Shown: positions 1 through 8,439, numbered from the stretch's first letter. The stretch: 35,682 nt of DNA from Nanobdellota archaeon (GCA_021802505.1 JAJZXE010000001.1:1-35682); one strand, 5' to 3'. The notes: generated from the letters alone by a model not told the origin. Program-made: numbers and translations.

Positions 1-484
1 TCTTATTCAGATCAAAATCAAACAGGTTATCGCCGTTCAGTACGATAAAATCATCATGAAACAGGTTCTGGTTCTTTTTTATGGCTCCGCCGGTTCCTAC
101 CGGAGTAGTTTCCTCTGAATACCTTATCCTTACGCCGAACTTGCTTCCGTCTCCGAAATACTCCTTTATCTTGCTGCCCAGGTATCCTATTGATATTATG
201 ATATCAAGAAACTCTACTTTTTTCAACTGCTCTATCACATGCTCCAGTATAGGCCGGCCGTTTACCGGCAGCATCGGTTTTGGTATCTCGTATGTCAGCG
301 GTCTCAACCTTGTGCCGGATCCTCCCGCCAGTATCAATGCGATCCTGTTTTTGTTGGGTTCAAGCTGTTCTTTTATTATCCTTTCTATGGCTATGGATCT
401 ATTAGGTATGTTTATCCCGTCAATCGTTTTGTCTATTTTTTCAAGGGTCTTTTCGTTTATCGTTATTGTTATTCTTTTCTTCAT
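1..484 (-). CDS. RHH domain fused to sugar-phosphate nucleotidyltransferase (partial, runs off the window)
   Basis: 161 codons are visible; the C-terminus lies beyond base 1. Residues 1-43 read as a ribbon-helix-helix domain: a basic beta strand (KKRITITIN), then two helices around IPNRSIAIERII. From about residue 47 a Rossmann-type nucleotidyltransferase begins, with the signature LAGGSGTRLRP at 52-62, KPMLPV at 69-74, and a GD pair in LNGDNLF near residue 153. Families with this signature make NDP-sugars from sugar 1-phosphates and NTPs. The ATG lies 22 bp after the stop of the upstream glycosyltransferase, so the two are probably co-transcribed and serve glycan synthesis. The exact sugar and nucleotide cannot be told. 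The fused DNA-binding-type domain is the odd point; it could mediate dimerisation or autoregulation. Confidence 0.88.
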   Translation of the reverse strand, partial: MKKRITITINEKTLEKIDKTIDGINIPNRSIAIERIIKEQLEPNKNRIALILAGGSGTRLRPLTYEIPKPMLPVNGRPILEHVIEQLKKVEFLDIIISIGYLGSKIKEYFGDGSKFGVRIRYSEETTPVGTGGAIKKNQNLFHDDFIVLNGDNLFDFDLNK

Positions 485-506
485 ATAAAGTATTACGTTG
501 TCTTAC

Positions 507-1652
507 TTATAAATCTTTTTTCAGTATTACTGAGATTGCATTATCTAAGTTTTTTGTAAATCTTTTCTCATCGTATCTTTCAGAGTTTTTTGCGCCCTTT
601 ACCAGCTTAAGATAAAACGTTTTATCGGTTATTCTTTTGAGTGCATCCGCTATGTTTTTTTCATCCGCGTTCACAAGCATGCCATTGATTCCATCTTTTA
701 TGAATTCCTTAGGCCCTCCCTCGTTTACAGATATTACCGGCTTATGGTATGCAAGCGATTCAAGCGGTGTAAGTCCCGTATCCTCGTTTATCGCGAGAAA
801 AAGAGTGGCATAACAGCCGCTGTAAAATCTGTTAAGTTCCTCTTCGGACAGGTCGCTTCTGACTACTATACTGCCGCTTTCCATGGATTTTATCCGCTGA
901 AAATATTTTTCATCCTCTGCGAATCCGGCTATAACTAATTTGAAGCCGTACTTTGCGATTCCCGAGAGATTAAACGCCTTCACTGCCAGATCCTGGCGTT
1001 TGTACTTTATGAACCTGCTGGGATAAAATATTATTTTTTCTGTCTTTATTCTTGCTTTTTTAATCCTTGAATAATTTACATGCGGTCCTAAGTTGAATAT
1101 TCTGTCACCGGGCAGCAGTCTATATTCTACTATCCTCCTCTTCACTTCCTCGCTGAATACAATTGAATAATCTATCCGCTTCCATGCCGATCTCTCAAGC
1201 AGCCTGTAAATGGGTATTATCAAGGGCAGTAATACCCTGTTTTTCAGGTTTTCATTCCTGTAGTAATCATACATGGTATGCGCCGTTCGTAATGGCGTGT
1301 GGCACATCGTCACGGTCTTTTTATGTCTGTTCCTAAAGGTTATAAATTCCGCTATCCCTGCGGTCGATATCATAAATATATCATATTCTTCAAGATTCTT
1401 TATCTTTGTAAATATCATCCTGGAAAAAAGGCCGATCCCCCTGCCTATGAATCCCTTTGGTTCTGCCCTGCCCAAAACGACTACATTGTATCTATTAAAG
1501 TCAGTGAATGTCCTATCCTTATCGTAAAAAAACGTGTAGACATCACAGTCATATTTTTTATCTTCAAGAACCTTCAAAATCGCCCTCTCAACGCCGCCCT
1601 TGCTCTTTATCCAGGGCACGAAAATGGCCATCTTTATTTTTTTTACTTCCAT
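507..1652 (-). CDS. GT4-family glycosyltransferase
   Basis: 381 residues with a GT-B fold pattern. The N-terminal domain opens with the acceptor-side motif KSKGGVERA (residues 17-25). The C-terminal domain carries the GT4 E-x7-E motif (EDTGLTPLE, E290 and E298) and the GGPKEFI segment that usually contacts the sugar nucleotide. Such enzymes transfer a sugar from an NDP-sugar to a lipid or glycan at the cytosolic membrane face. There is no transmembrane segment. It is first in a minus-strand pair with the RHH-nucleotidyltransferase. A second in-frame ATG at codon 8 is possible; the first fits a TATA-like box about 28 bp upstream. Donor and acceptor are unknown. Confidence 0.9.
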   Translation of the reverse strand: MEVKKIKMAIFVPWIKSKGGVERAILKVLEDKKYDCDVYTFFYDKDRTFTDFNRYNVVVLGRAEPKGFIGRGIGLFSRMIFTKIKNLEEYDIFMISTAGIAEFITFRNRHKKTVTMCHTPLRTAHTMYDYYRNENLKNRVLLPLIIPIYRLLERSAWKRIDYSIVFSEEVKRRIVEYRLLPGDRIFNLGPHVNYSRIKKARIKTEKIIFYPSRFIKYKRQDLAVKAFNLSGIAKYGFKLVIAGFAEDEKYFQRIKSMESGSIVVRSDLSEEELNRFYSGCYATLFLAINEDTGLTPLESLAYHKPVISVNEGGPKEFIKDGINGMLVNADEKNIADALKRITDKTFYLKLVKGAKNSERYDEKRFTKNLDNAISVILKKDL

Positions 1653-1688
1653 TCAATATTTAATACTTGACAACCAATATTAATATTT
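1653..1688. promoter_or_regulatory. 36-bp divergent promoter with two facing TATA-like boxes
   Basis: Only 36 bp separate the start codons of the glycosyltransferase (minus) and the pilin-like gene (plus). TATTTAATA at 1657-1665 is centred 28 bp before the plus-strand ATG. ATATTAATA at 1678-1686 is centred about 30 bp before the minus-strand ATG. That is archaeal TATA spacing, so both mRNAs would be leaderless and TFB/TBP on one side would crowd the other. Boxes are seen; the regulation is inferred. Confidence 0.55.
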
Positions 1689-2384
1689 ATGGCAATAACC
1701 AAAAAGGGACAGTATTCCACAGAATACGTCATAATAATGGGTATAGGTCTGGCTGTGATCGCTTCCTTTTTAGTTTACGTCATGCTATTTTACGGTTCGT
1801 TTTCATCGAGTTCGGTGGCGAGTCAGATCACGAGCGTGTCAAATTCACTCGCAAAGGAAGCAAATTATGTAGCTTCCCAAGGTCCGGGTTCAATTCAGAC
1901 CTTTCCTATTACTATTCCTTTGATAGAATCGCGGCATTCCTTTTACTGCGGCAATATAATAAAGCTGCAGACTCCCACGCAGCTGGGTATCTCACAGTCT
2001 TCCGGTAATATCTCCGGCATGCTTCCGTTGAGCGGTGGAATATACGATGCATTTGCGGAGGCGGGGAATAACCAGGTTCTGATAGGCTTAAAGTTTGCGG
2101 TTTCATTGATAAAGCAGTCTTACACAGTGTCATTTTCGGGATCCACGGCGACTCTTGATTATGCTCTTTCCTTCTATAATTTTTCCGGTGATTTAGTGGG
2201 AACATCCTTTAATTTAACTATTCTTTCAATGGGCGGCGGCTATATAACAAGTGTTACGGGCTCAACAACCTCCGGTACATATTCAGGAACGATTACTCTG
2301 CCCTCTTCGGCTTCTGCCCAGTACCTTGTTGAGATATTTCCTACAAATGCAGGGGATTACTCTTCAACGTGCATCGCCGTTTAA
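1689..2384 (+). CDS. Class III signal peptide (prepilin-like) exported protein
   Basis: 231 residues. The N-terminus AITKKGQYSTEYVII has the archaeal prepilin pattern: basic stretch, cleavage-type KKGQ, then a Q-x-S-x-EY start to a hydrophobic helix (residues 8-32) ending near VMLFYG. The remainder is Ser/Thr/Gly-rich, beta-prone and ends with a late cysteine (STCIAV). Prepilin peptidase would cut before the helix, which then packs in a filament core or anchors the protein in the membrane. It has its own leaderless promoter and no co-directional neighbour within 100 bp. Whether it is a filament subunit, a minor pilin or a lone surface protein cannot be told. Confidence 0.85.
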   Translation: MAITKKGQYSTEYVIIMGIGLAVIASFLVYVMLFYGSFSSSSVASQITSVSNSLAKEANYVASQGPGSIQTFPITIPLIESRHSFYCGNIIKLQTPTQLGISQSSGNISGMLPLSGGIYDAFAEAGNNQVLIGLKFAVSLIKQSYTVSFSGSTATLDYALSFYNFSGDLVGTSFNLTILSMGGGYITSVTGSTTSGTYSGTITLPSSASAQYLVEIFPTNAGDYSSTCIAV

Positions 2385-2489
2385 TCTCCGTGTGTATTTT
2401 ATAAAAGTGTGAGCATGAAAATCCATAATCCAAATCATGGTATGAAGGTTGAATAGAGGAAATAAATAGAAGGAGGCATACAATAAAAT

Positions 2490-2807
2490 ATGAAAGTGCC
2501 ATCAGATGAGGAACTGGGAGAACTTGCGGCCGATGTCGGTGATGCGCTCCTCTCCGGTCTTCCGCAGATATCCGAAACGCAGGAGGTATCCTTTGAGATA
2601 GATCTATTAACGGGAGAGATAACACCAAAGGAAGTGGTAACCGAGTCACTGCTGAACTTAGTAAACGATGCCTCGGAAACATTTTTTGACGACCTTGAAA
2701 ATACATTTGAGATAAAAAAGAAAGATATCAAAAGCATAGTGATAAGGATAGAAGGAAGAAATGGTGGTGGTTATAATATAAGTGGTAAGCTCGACCTTTA
2801 CAGATAG
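2490..2807 (+). CDS. Small acidic protein of unknown function
   Basis: 105 residues, no family recognised with confidence. The N-terminal half is acidic (DEELGELAADVGDALL). The middle has a charged helix (LLNLVNDASETFFDDLENTF). The C-terminus alternates basic and hydrophobic residues and ends GKLDLYR. No membrane span, signal or cysteine. A TATA-like AAATAAATA about 26 bp upstream fits a leaderless start; an AGGAGG lies in the leader but is 13 bases from the ATG. Length and pattern would suit one of the small archaeal DUF families such as DUF3194, but this is a guess. It precedes the TFB gene by 118 bp and is probably transcribed separately. Confidence 0.7.
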   Translation: MKVPSDEELGELAADVGDALLSGLPQISETQEVSFEIDLLTGEITPKEVVTESLLNLVNDASETFFDDLENTFEIKKKDIKSIVIRIEGRNGGGYNISGKLDLYR

Positions 2808-2882
2808 TTAGCGGAAAGCCCGCGGCTTTAACTGTAATGGGATGTCACAAACACCAGTATATAACCTTCGGCACGTTAAAAC

Positions 2883-2897
2883 AGAAAGCTTTAAATA
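2883..2897 (+). promoter_or_regulatory. BRE/TATA promoter of the TFB gene
   Basis: AGAAAGCTTTAAATA is a purine-rich BRE followed by a TATA box. Its centre is about 33 bp before the TFB ATG, predicting a leader of roughly six bases. A second AT-rich stretch (CTATTTAAA, 2913-2921) is too close to the ATG to act as the box. Confidence 0.55.
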
Positions 2898-2925
2898 CTA
2901 GTTATTACCTTACTATTTAAATCTT

Positions 2926-3849
2926 ATGAAAGTAGTAACAAGCAAGCATAATGCCAAGTGCCCGTCATGCGGTAGCAATTCTGTAATATACGATAAATCA
3001 ACCGGAGAGCTGGTTTGTCAGAGTTGCGGATATGTTATAGAGGGAGATACAATAGACTACGGCAGGGAATGGCGTTCATTTGAGGATGAAAGAGACGAAG
3101 GAAAGGGAAGGATGGGTTCTCCATTAAGTTATGCAAAATACGACAAGGGGACCAGCACCGTGATCGGAAAGGCGAGTGAATCCATAAAGCTTTCAAATGC
3201 AAACAGAAGGACATTCTATAAATTAAGGAAATGGCAGCCCAGGATCTCAACGGCATACGAAAGAAATCTGAAGTTTGCTCTGACAGAATTAAGGCATGCC
3301 AGCAACAGATTGCACGTTTCAAATATAATCCAGGAGGAGGCTGCTAAAATGTACAGAGAGGCCATAACCAGAAGATTGGTCAGGGGAAGATCAATGGAAA
3401 GCGTTATTGCCGGTGCGTTATACGCTGCGGCTAGAAAACACAACCGACCGATAACCCTGGACGAGATATCAGATACATTTGAAGTCGAAAGGAAGGAAGT
3501 GGGGAAGGCCTACAGACTGCTGTGCAGGGAACTGGGCATTAAAATACTGCCGACATCCCCTAGCGACTACATCTATAAATTTGCTTCAGAACTGGGCGTT
3601 TCAAACAAGACCGTTTCGGACGCCGTTAAACTGCTCAAGGAAGCGGAAGAAAAGGGATTGACCAGCGGCAAAGGCCCGATGGGTATCGCTGCCGCAGTCC
3701 TTTACGTTGCAACCCTTATAAACAAGGAAAAGAAGACGCAGAGGGATGCCGCAAAGGCTGCAGGTATAACGGAAGTCACCATCAGAAACAGGTACAAGGA
3801 ACTTTACCGCGTCCTGAATCTGAAAGAAAGATTTAAAATAGACGACTAA
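2926..3849 (+). CDS. tfb: Transcription initiation factor B (TFB, TFIIB homologue)
   Basis: 307 residues, the usual TFB length. An N-terminal zinc ribbon is formed by C12, C15, C31 and C34. The B-reader/linker follows, with GREWRSF and the GSPLSYAKYDKGTST stretch. Two cyclin-fold repeats come next: the first around residues 110-200 (ESVIAGALYAAARKH), the second around 205-300 (GPMGIAAAVLYVATL, then a helix-turn-helix ending TIRNRYKEL). TFB binds TBP on TATA and the BRE, and places RNA polymerase with its ribbon and reader. All key elements are present, so this is a full general factor rather than a degenerate paralogue. It stands alone with its own promoter. Confidence 0.97.
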   Translation: MKVVTSKHNAKCPSCGSNSVIYDKSTGELVCQSCGYVIEGDTIDYGREWRSFEDERDEGKGRMGSPLSYAKYDKGTSTVIGKASESIKLSNANRRTFYKLRKWQPRISTAYERNLKFALTELRHASNRLHVSNIIQEEAAKMYREAITRRLVRGRSMESVIAGALYAAARKHNRPITLDEISDTFEVERKEVGKAYRLLCRELGIKILPTSPSDYIYKFASELGVSNKTVSDAVKLLKEAEEKGLTSGKGPMGIAAAVLYVATLINKEKKTQRDAAKAAGITEVTIRNRYKELYRVLNLKERFKIDD

Positions 3850-3891
3850 ACCGCCCTGTTAATAATATATTCAATAAAGCCTATATGACTT

Positions 3892-5028
3892 ATGGAGCTT
3901 TTCAGGGAAGGAGCTGTAAGATTCTATGCAGAGAACAAGCAGGTCAGAAAGTCCGAAGTTTTTTATAACCCAAACAGGCAGTTTGACAGGAGTTTAAACG
4001 TCCTGTTTGTCAGATGCAGCGGCAAGAAAAAACTGAAAGGATTAGAGTTGTTCTCCGGCAGCGGCGTGCGCGGTCTGAGGCTGTGCACCGAAACCGAAAA
4101 ATTCGCTTCGTTCGTCTTTAACGACATAAAATCGATAGACACCCTGGAAAAGAACATTACATTGAACGGCAAAAATCTGCGCGGCATAAGATTAGACATA
4201 AAATCACAGGACGCAAAAAGATTCGTTTCCGCCGAAAAATACGATTATATCGACATAGATCCTTTCGGGTCTCCGGCGCCTTATCTGAACACCGCATTTA
4301 CTTTAATAAAGAAAGGAGGTTTTATAGGATTGAGCGCAACCGATACCGCGGCGCTGTTTGGCAGCGCACAGAAGGCATGCATGCGTAAATACGGCTCGTT
4401 TTCATTGAAGACACCGTACAGCAATGAAATAGGCATAAGGATACTGATTAAGAAAGTGGAAGAAGTCGCAAATTCTTTCAATTTTTCCGTGAAGCCCCTG
4501 TTTTTTGATTTTAATGGTAATTTCTTAAGGCTCTACTTTTTGGTTGAAAGGATAAATAACGGGCATAACCTCGGCTTTATATGCCAGTGCAGCAAGTGTC
4601 CGAACAGAAGCACGGAAAAGTCCTTAAAATGCGGTTATTGTGGTTCAAAGATGGTCAAAGCCGGCGGCCTATGGCTTGATCCCATGTTTGATAAACCGTT
4701 TGTAAGGAATATGTACAGGACCGCAATGCATGAATCCGGGGTAGACCTGGAGTTTAATGGAGAAAATACAATGAAAATATACGGGTTGAACATTGTCAGA
4801 GGGAAAAACAAAAAAAGAATTTCTGCGGATGACTCAATAACAGATTACTTAAAAAAATTAATGAAGGAGAAAGAGACAGTGACATACTACACCACAGATG
4901 AGCTCGCTTCTTACCTAAAAACACCCGAAAAAAGCATACGGGAATTTGAGGACAAAACAGTCTTATCAAGCAAAGGTTTTAGATGGACAGCTAGTTTCGA
5001 ATCCCTTATAAAATCAAAATTCAGCTGA
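3892..5028 (+). CDS. trm1: tRNA (guanine26-N2)-dimethyltransferase Trm1
   Basis: 378 residues, typical for archaeal Trm1. The SAM site is ELFSGSGVRG (52-61), with an acidic residue in FNDIKS about 25 residues on. The family hallmark DPFGSP at 123-128 holds the catalytic aspartate; GLSATDTAALFG follows. The C-terminal region has a zinc knuckle (CQCSKCP, then CGYCGSK) and a winged-helix-like tail. Trm1 methylates the exocyclic amine of G26 at the hinge of the tRNA D and anticodon stems. A TATA-like AATAATATA about 28 bp upstream suggests a leaderless mRNA. The 3' end overlaps convergent eL33 by 8 bp. Confidence 0.95.
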   Translation: MELFREGAVRFYAENKQVRKSEVFYNPNRQFDRSLNVLFVRCSGKKKLKGLELFSGSGVRGLRLCTETEKFASFVFNDIKSIDTLEKNITLNGKNLRGIRLDIKSQDAKRFVSAEKYDYIDIDPFGSPAPYLNTAFTLIKKGGFIGLSATDTAALFGSAQKACMRKYGSFSLKTPYSNEIGIRILIKKVEEVANSFNFSVKPLFFDFNGNFLRLYFLVERINNGHNLGFICQCSKCPNRSTEKSLKCGYCGSKMVKAGGLWLDPMFDKPFVRNMYRTAMHESGVDLEFNGENTMKIYGLNIVRGKNKKRISADDSITDYLKKLMKEKETVTYYTTDELASYLKTPEKSIREFEDKTVLSSKGFRWTASFESLIKSKFS

Positions 5029-5272
5029 GCTTTATCTCCTTGTTCATTGCCTGTCCGGGCAGTCCCCTTCTGAATCTTATGACGACTCTTCCCTTGCCGC
5101 CATGCGGCTTTACTATGATCCCTTTTATTGAGGATTTTGAGAATGCTATCTCCACTTTTTTGCCGATGAACTTCTTTGCTGCTTCCCTGCTGTCCACTTT
5201 TTCTATGCTTGCTATAGCCTGGTTCATCTTCTGCGTTTTTCTTCCTCTTCTATACGATAAAAGTTTTGCCAT
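5021..5272 (-). CDS. rpl35ae: Large-subunit ribosomal protein eL33 (L35Ae)
   Basis: 83 residues, a small beta-barrel protein. The family signature is in the C-terminal half: IIVKPHGGKGRVVIRFRRGLPGQ is almost exactly what archaeal L35Ae proteins carry, in two pieces: KPHGGKG and RFRRGLPGQ. The N-terminus is basic and helical, as expected for rRNA binding on the 50S subunit. Its ATG follows the stop of the upstream nucleotidyltransferase-HEPN gene after one base, so it is translated from that gene's message. The last 8 bases overlap the trm1 stop on the other strand. Confidence 0.93.
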   Translation of the reverse strand: MAKLLSYRRGRKTQKMNQAIASIEKVDSREAAKKFIGKKVEIAFSKSSIKGIIVKPHGGKGRVVIRFRRGLPGQAMNKEIKLS

Positions 5273-5273
5273 A

Positions 5274-6359
5274 TCATTCCTCCTTCTGCATGTATTTATC
5301 CGTTACTTCTTTGTCCGCCTGTTTTAACAGGTCCTTGTCTATTACGGGCTTGAGCTTTCCTTCTTTGTCCCTTAATTTATCTATTATTTTTGTTATTTTT
5401 TCGATTATATACTTTGCATCCTTCAATTTTTTATCAAATTCCTCCCCGGTTATTGATTTCACTTCGCCGTGGTCTATTCTTTTGAACCATTTCACTATAT
5501 CGTCCACCTTTTCTATGTCCTCCGCAGTAAGTACCTTCTCTTTCTGTACGGCAATCTCTTCAAGATCCTTTGCCACCTGCTTTGGAACAGGCGGTAGATA
5601 ACCGTACTCCATTAAAAGCGCCTGGCCGGCAGCTACCACCGAATTATAGAGATCCAGGCTGAGTTTTGTGCTCAATACGTTCTCCGCAAGCATTATCAGT
5701 CCCTCGGCGTTTTCTATGTTGTTGTTTATAGACTCGGTCGTTGGTATTATGTTTCCGGTTTTATACAGCATCTGTATAGGAACGAAAAAACCGGTGTCGT
5801 AAACCGCCACGCCGTCCCTTAACAATGTGAGTATGACCGGGTTTGGTTTTATTATGGAGCTCCAGAACTCCGATAAAGGATATGCCTGTGCGTGTATCTT
5901 ATCGGAAAAATCCCTCGCTATCTCGGCCATCTTTGTGAATAATCTATCCCTTAACTGTTCAAGTGTGAATTTCTGTATATCCGTATCGTCTACTATGAAT
6001 GCGACGTCTATATCTGATGTGCTTGTCATCCCTGTCTTTGTCTTTGAGCTTCCAAACACGACTATCGATTTTATGTATCTTCTGAACAGGCTTAAGACCC
6101 TTAAGAAATAGGCTCTTATTGAATTCGCATCCTTTGACGGCAATACCTTGTTGAGAATGTCAAATGATAAACCCGCAAGCTGTCCTGGAGGCTCTACCGA
6201 TTCGGCGTTTTCGCCCTCTCCGACCTCCAACCCTATAAATGAGCCCATATAGTCCACTCTTTCATTGAGCTCGTCTATCTTTGCGGATAAAGCGTCTATA
6301 GTCGAAAAAAGCTTGTTTAAAGTGGCCTCTATCGGATTTATGTTTTCAGTTTGATGCAT
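5274..6359 (-). CDS. Nucleotidyltransferase (MNT-type) with C-terminal HEPN-like domain
   Basis: 361 residues. An N-terminal coiled coil (about 10-40) is followed by a DNA-polymerase-beta-type minimal nucleotidyltransferase: VVFGSS (101-106), then DID at 117-119, the GS-x(12)-DxD metal site. The C-terminal part (about 215-350) is all-helical and HEPN-like (NAEGLIMLAENVL, then NSVVAAGQALLMEYGYLPP). I do not see a clear R-x4-6-H RNase motif, so it may be a non-catalytic HEPN. In separate-gene MNT/HEPN toxin-antitoxin pairs the MNT enzyme AMPylates its HEPN partner; here both sit in one chain. It is first gene of a two-gene unit with eL33 and has a TATA box and Shine-Dalgarno. A toxin role is not supported; a housekeeping or ribosome-linked role is possible. 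Confidence 0.8.
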   Translation of the reverse strand: MHQTENINPIEATLNKLFSTIDALSAKIDELNERVDYMGSFIGLEVGEGENAESVEPPGQLAGLSFDILNKVLPSKDANSIRAYFLRVLSLFRRYIKSIVVFGSSKTKTGMTSTSDIDVAFIVDDTDIQKFTLEQLRDRLFTKMAEIARDFSDKIHAQAYPLSEFWSSIIKPNPVILTLLRDGVAVYDTGFFVPIQMLYKTGNIIPTTESINNNIENAEGLIMLAENVLSTKLSLDLYNSVVAAGQALLMEYGYLPPVPKQVAKDLEEIAVQKEKVLTAEDIEKVDDIVKWFKRIDHGEVKSITGEEFDKKLKDAKYIIEKITKIIDKLRDKEGKLKPVIDKDLLKQADKEVTDKYMQKEE

Positions 6360-6364
6360 GTTAA

Positions 6365-6406
6365 CCTCCGTTAATGTGAATTTATGAATTTGATTATTTA
6401 TAAGCC
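6365..6406 (-). promoter_or_regulatory. TATA box and Shine-Dalgarno of the MNT-HEPN/eL33 operon
   Basis: On the minus strand GGCTTATAAATA (6395-6406) is a good TATA box. CGGAGG (6365-6370) lies five bases before the ATG at 6359. The predicted leader is about 14 bases. A real Shine-Dalgarno here contrasts with the leaderless starts of most genes in the window and suits an operon that includes a ribosomal protein. Confidence 0.6.
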
Positions 6407-6496
6407 TTTGTAGGATTTACGGATTAATCCGCTTTTTCTTGTTTTTAAGGCGAATTTGCACAACACTATTTAAATTAGAAAAATCTAATAAGATTT

Positions 6497-8263
6497 ATGA
6501 ACATACGGCAGGTACAGGAGTTAGCTAAGAAGTTCAATTCCCCCCAAAGCGATACTGATGAGCTGAATAAATGGATAAACGAGCTGGAATCAATGGGTTC
6601 AAGCGCTGAGGCGCATTACAGGGGAAATGTCGATTTTAGGTATGCCGGGAAGAAAAACGATTTTGGATATGTGGGATCGGAAGAAACCGTTGATCCAGGG
6701 TTTGTAGGCAACCCTGCCGGCTACCATTTCACAAAAGACGTCTATAAGAGATATCATTTTCAGCCGGAATATTACTCGGTAATGCAGATGTTCGGCGCCC
6801 TGGAATACAAAATTCTGAGGATTGCGGAATCAGTGGATCCGTCTTCCCTTTCAAGTCTGATGAACATGGTGTTCGACAAAAGGAAAAATCTTGAAGACAG
6901 GGTAATGCAGCTTCTGGGGAGTATAAATACGGTTCTGAAGTCGATAATTGCGATAATATATGAACTCAAGGAGCTGGACAGGAACCTGTATTTTTATGAT
7001 GAGTTAAAAGACAGTGACAAGGAAAAAGCCGAAGCGGCGGAATTGGCACTGAAGAGAATTTTTCTTGACAACATAGACTCAAGAAAGGGCGGCGCAAGTC
7101 TGTCAGCTTTGTCAAGATCTCCGACGCAGAGCCAGGCCGGCCCGGGATTTATAGACATAATGTCCGTTTTTTATCAGGTTAAAAGCCTTAAGGATGTTTC
7201 CCAGATAGACAGAAACGAGCAGTACAAGAATATACTGAAGAACAGATACATAGAATATGAAAAATGGAAGGAGATAAACGGAAAGGACTTAAAAAACAGG
7301 AAGAGCATGCTCCTGCAGTACCTAAAAAGCCAGATGGGCTCTTTTGATCTCTATGTCGACTGGTGTTCAACGTATCTGTCTCTTCTCTCAAAAATGAGCT
7401 GGAATCCCTCGAAAAATGCAGCCGGTTACATGAAGGGTGCGGGTAAACCTGACGTATTTGAAAACGAGAGTTTTTCAGTAACGGCAGTTGCATTCAAACC
7501 GATATATACCGGGGAATACGACGTGGAGTATGCGCGTCTTTTTAAAAACCGCGGACCAGAAATACCGGTTACGGTCGAGCCAAAAAGTCTGGCCGGAACC
7601 CTCCTTAGCCGCGGGTATAAGGAACACGGAAGGTCATTTATATACAAAAGATTAAAAAAATACGGCCCTCTGGTCTTTGCAGCGATGAAACTTACGATGG
7701 ATTTCAAGGAAAAGCCCAGCAAAGAGGCACTGCAGCCGCCGTACGAAGGGACGGTTTATTTCCACATGTTTCCTTATTGCTTCACTCCCGAAGAGTTCTA
7801 TCTTTACAAGCAGGCAAACATGGCAAAGATACAGAAGACCGTTTTCGCTTCCGTTGATCAGACTGTTTTCCGTTCATTAAATATAATAAAAGAAGACCTT
7901 GATAAATACGTCGCTGAAGCGGATAAGGAAGAAAAGGAAAAGAAAGAAAAAGAAAACAAGAAGCCGCAGAAGGAATACGCCATCTTTGACATTTACCGCT
8001 CATTTAAGGATGATATCATGGGGGTTTCAAAGTCGTTTTCCGGTTTTTCGTCGGAACAGGGAAAGCATAAGAGGGTATTCGGTGACAAAGAGGCGGAAGT
8101 CTATGAGATGCTGGTGAACGCAAGACTTTTTTCAAGGCCGAGGCTTAAGACGGCACTGGAAACCGGTCTGTTCATATCAAACGCGGATGCCGATTATGTA
8201 TACAATGAATCAAAAAAGAGAGTTGGGCTGCTCAACTGGAAGCCGCCTTTTTCCGTGAACTGA
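6497..8263 (+). CDS. Large soluble protein of unknown function heading a five-gene operon
   Basis: 588 residues; no family recognised. There is no signal peptide or transmembrane span. The N-terminus is helical and charged. Residues about 45-80 are rich in Tyr/Phe/Gly (VDFRYAGKK, GYVGSEE, PGFVGNPAGYHF). The middle is helical with an aromatic segment MGSFDLYVDWCSTYLSLL. A strongly charged Lys/Glu linker (EEKEKKEKENKKPQKEY) lies near residue 475-495, before a last helical domain. TATA-like CTATTTAAATTAG about 25 bp upstream implies a leaderless start. The stop is two bases before the first of four tiny membrane-protein genes, so the five are almost certainly one transcript; it may be the cytosolic partner of that membrane set. 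Confidence 0.85.
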   Translation: MNIRQVQELAKKFNSPQSDTDELNKWINELESMGSSAEAHYRGNVDFRYAGKKNDFGYVGSEETVDPGFVGNPAGYHFTKDVYKRYHFQPEYYSVMQMFGALEYKILRIAESVDPSSLSSLMNMVFDKRKNLEDRVMQLLGSINTVLKSIIAIIYELKELDRNLYFYDELKDSDKEKAEAAELALKRIFLDNIDSRKGGASLSALSRSPTQSQAGPGFIDIMSVFYQVKSLKDVSQIDRNEQYKNILKNRYIEYEKWKEINGKDLKNRKSMLLQYLKSQMGSFDLYVDWCSTYLSLLSKMSWNPSKNAAGYMKGAGKPDVFENESFSVTAVAFKPIYTGEYDVEYARLFKNRGPEIPVTVEPKSLAGTLLSRGYKEHGRSFIYKRLKKYGPLVFAAMKLTMDFKEKPSKEALQPPYEGTVYFHMFPYCFTPEEFYLYKQANMAKIQKTVFASVDQTVFRSLNIIKEDLDKYVAEADKEEKEKKEKENKKPQKEYAIFDIYRSFKDDIMGVSKSFSGFSSEQGKHKRVFGDKEAEVYEMLVNARLFSRPRLKTALETGLFISNADADYVYNESKKRVGLLNWKPPFSVN

Positions 8264-8265
8264 TC

Positions 8266-8439
8266 ATGAATAACAAGGGACAGATGCCGATAACGGAGAT
8301 AATCGCCATAATCCTCGCAATAATCGTACTGTTCGCCGGCATCATCATCGCACTTATATTTACGGGAGCTGGTTCAACGATCGGAAAGGACATAACGAGT
8401 GTTTTTTCGTTCAGCTGGCTTTATGGCAAGGGGATATGA
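8266..8439 (+). CDS. Micro-membrane protein 1, prepilin-like (57 aa)
   Basis: 57 residues: MNNKGQMPITEIIAIIL then a strongly hydrophobic helix to about residue 32, and a short tail with SVFSFSW. The N-terminus has the class III pattern: basic NNK, G-Q, then a Glu near position +6 at the start of the helix. It begins two bases after the 588-residue gene's stop and ends in an ATGA overlap with the next gene. That coupling, and ATA/AGG-rich codon use like its neighbours, support real translation. It has no homologue I can name. It could be a minimal pilin or a small subunit of a membrane complex. Confidence 0.72.
   Translation: MNNKGQMPITEIIAIILAIIVLFAGIIIALIFTGAGSTIGKDITSVFSFSWLYGKGI

Noticed and set aside
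2815-2829. Hairpin AAAGCC-CGC-GGCTTT after the small acidic gene
   Set aside because: Stem of six with a three-base loop and no T-run after it; archaeal termination would not need it.
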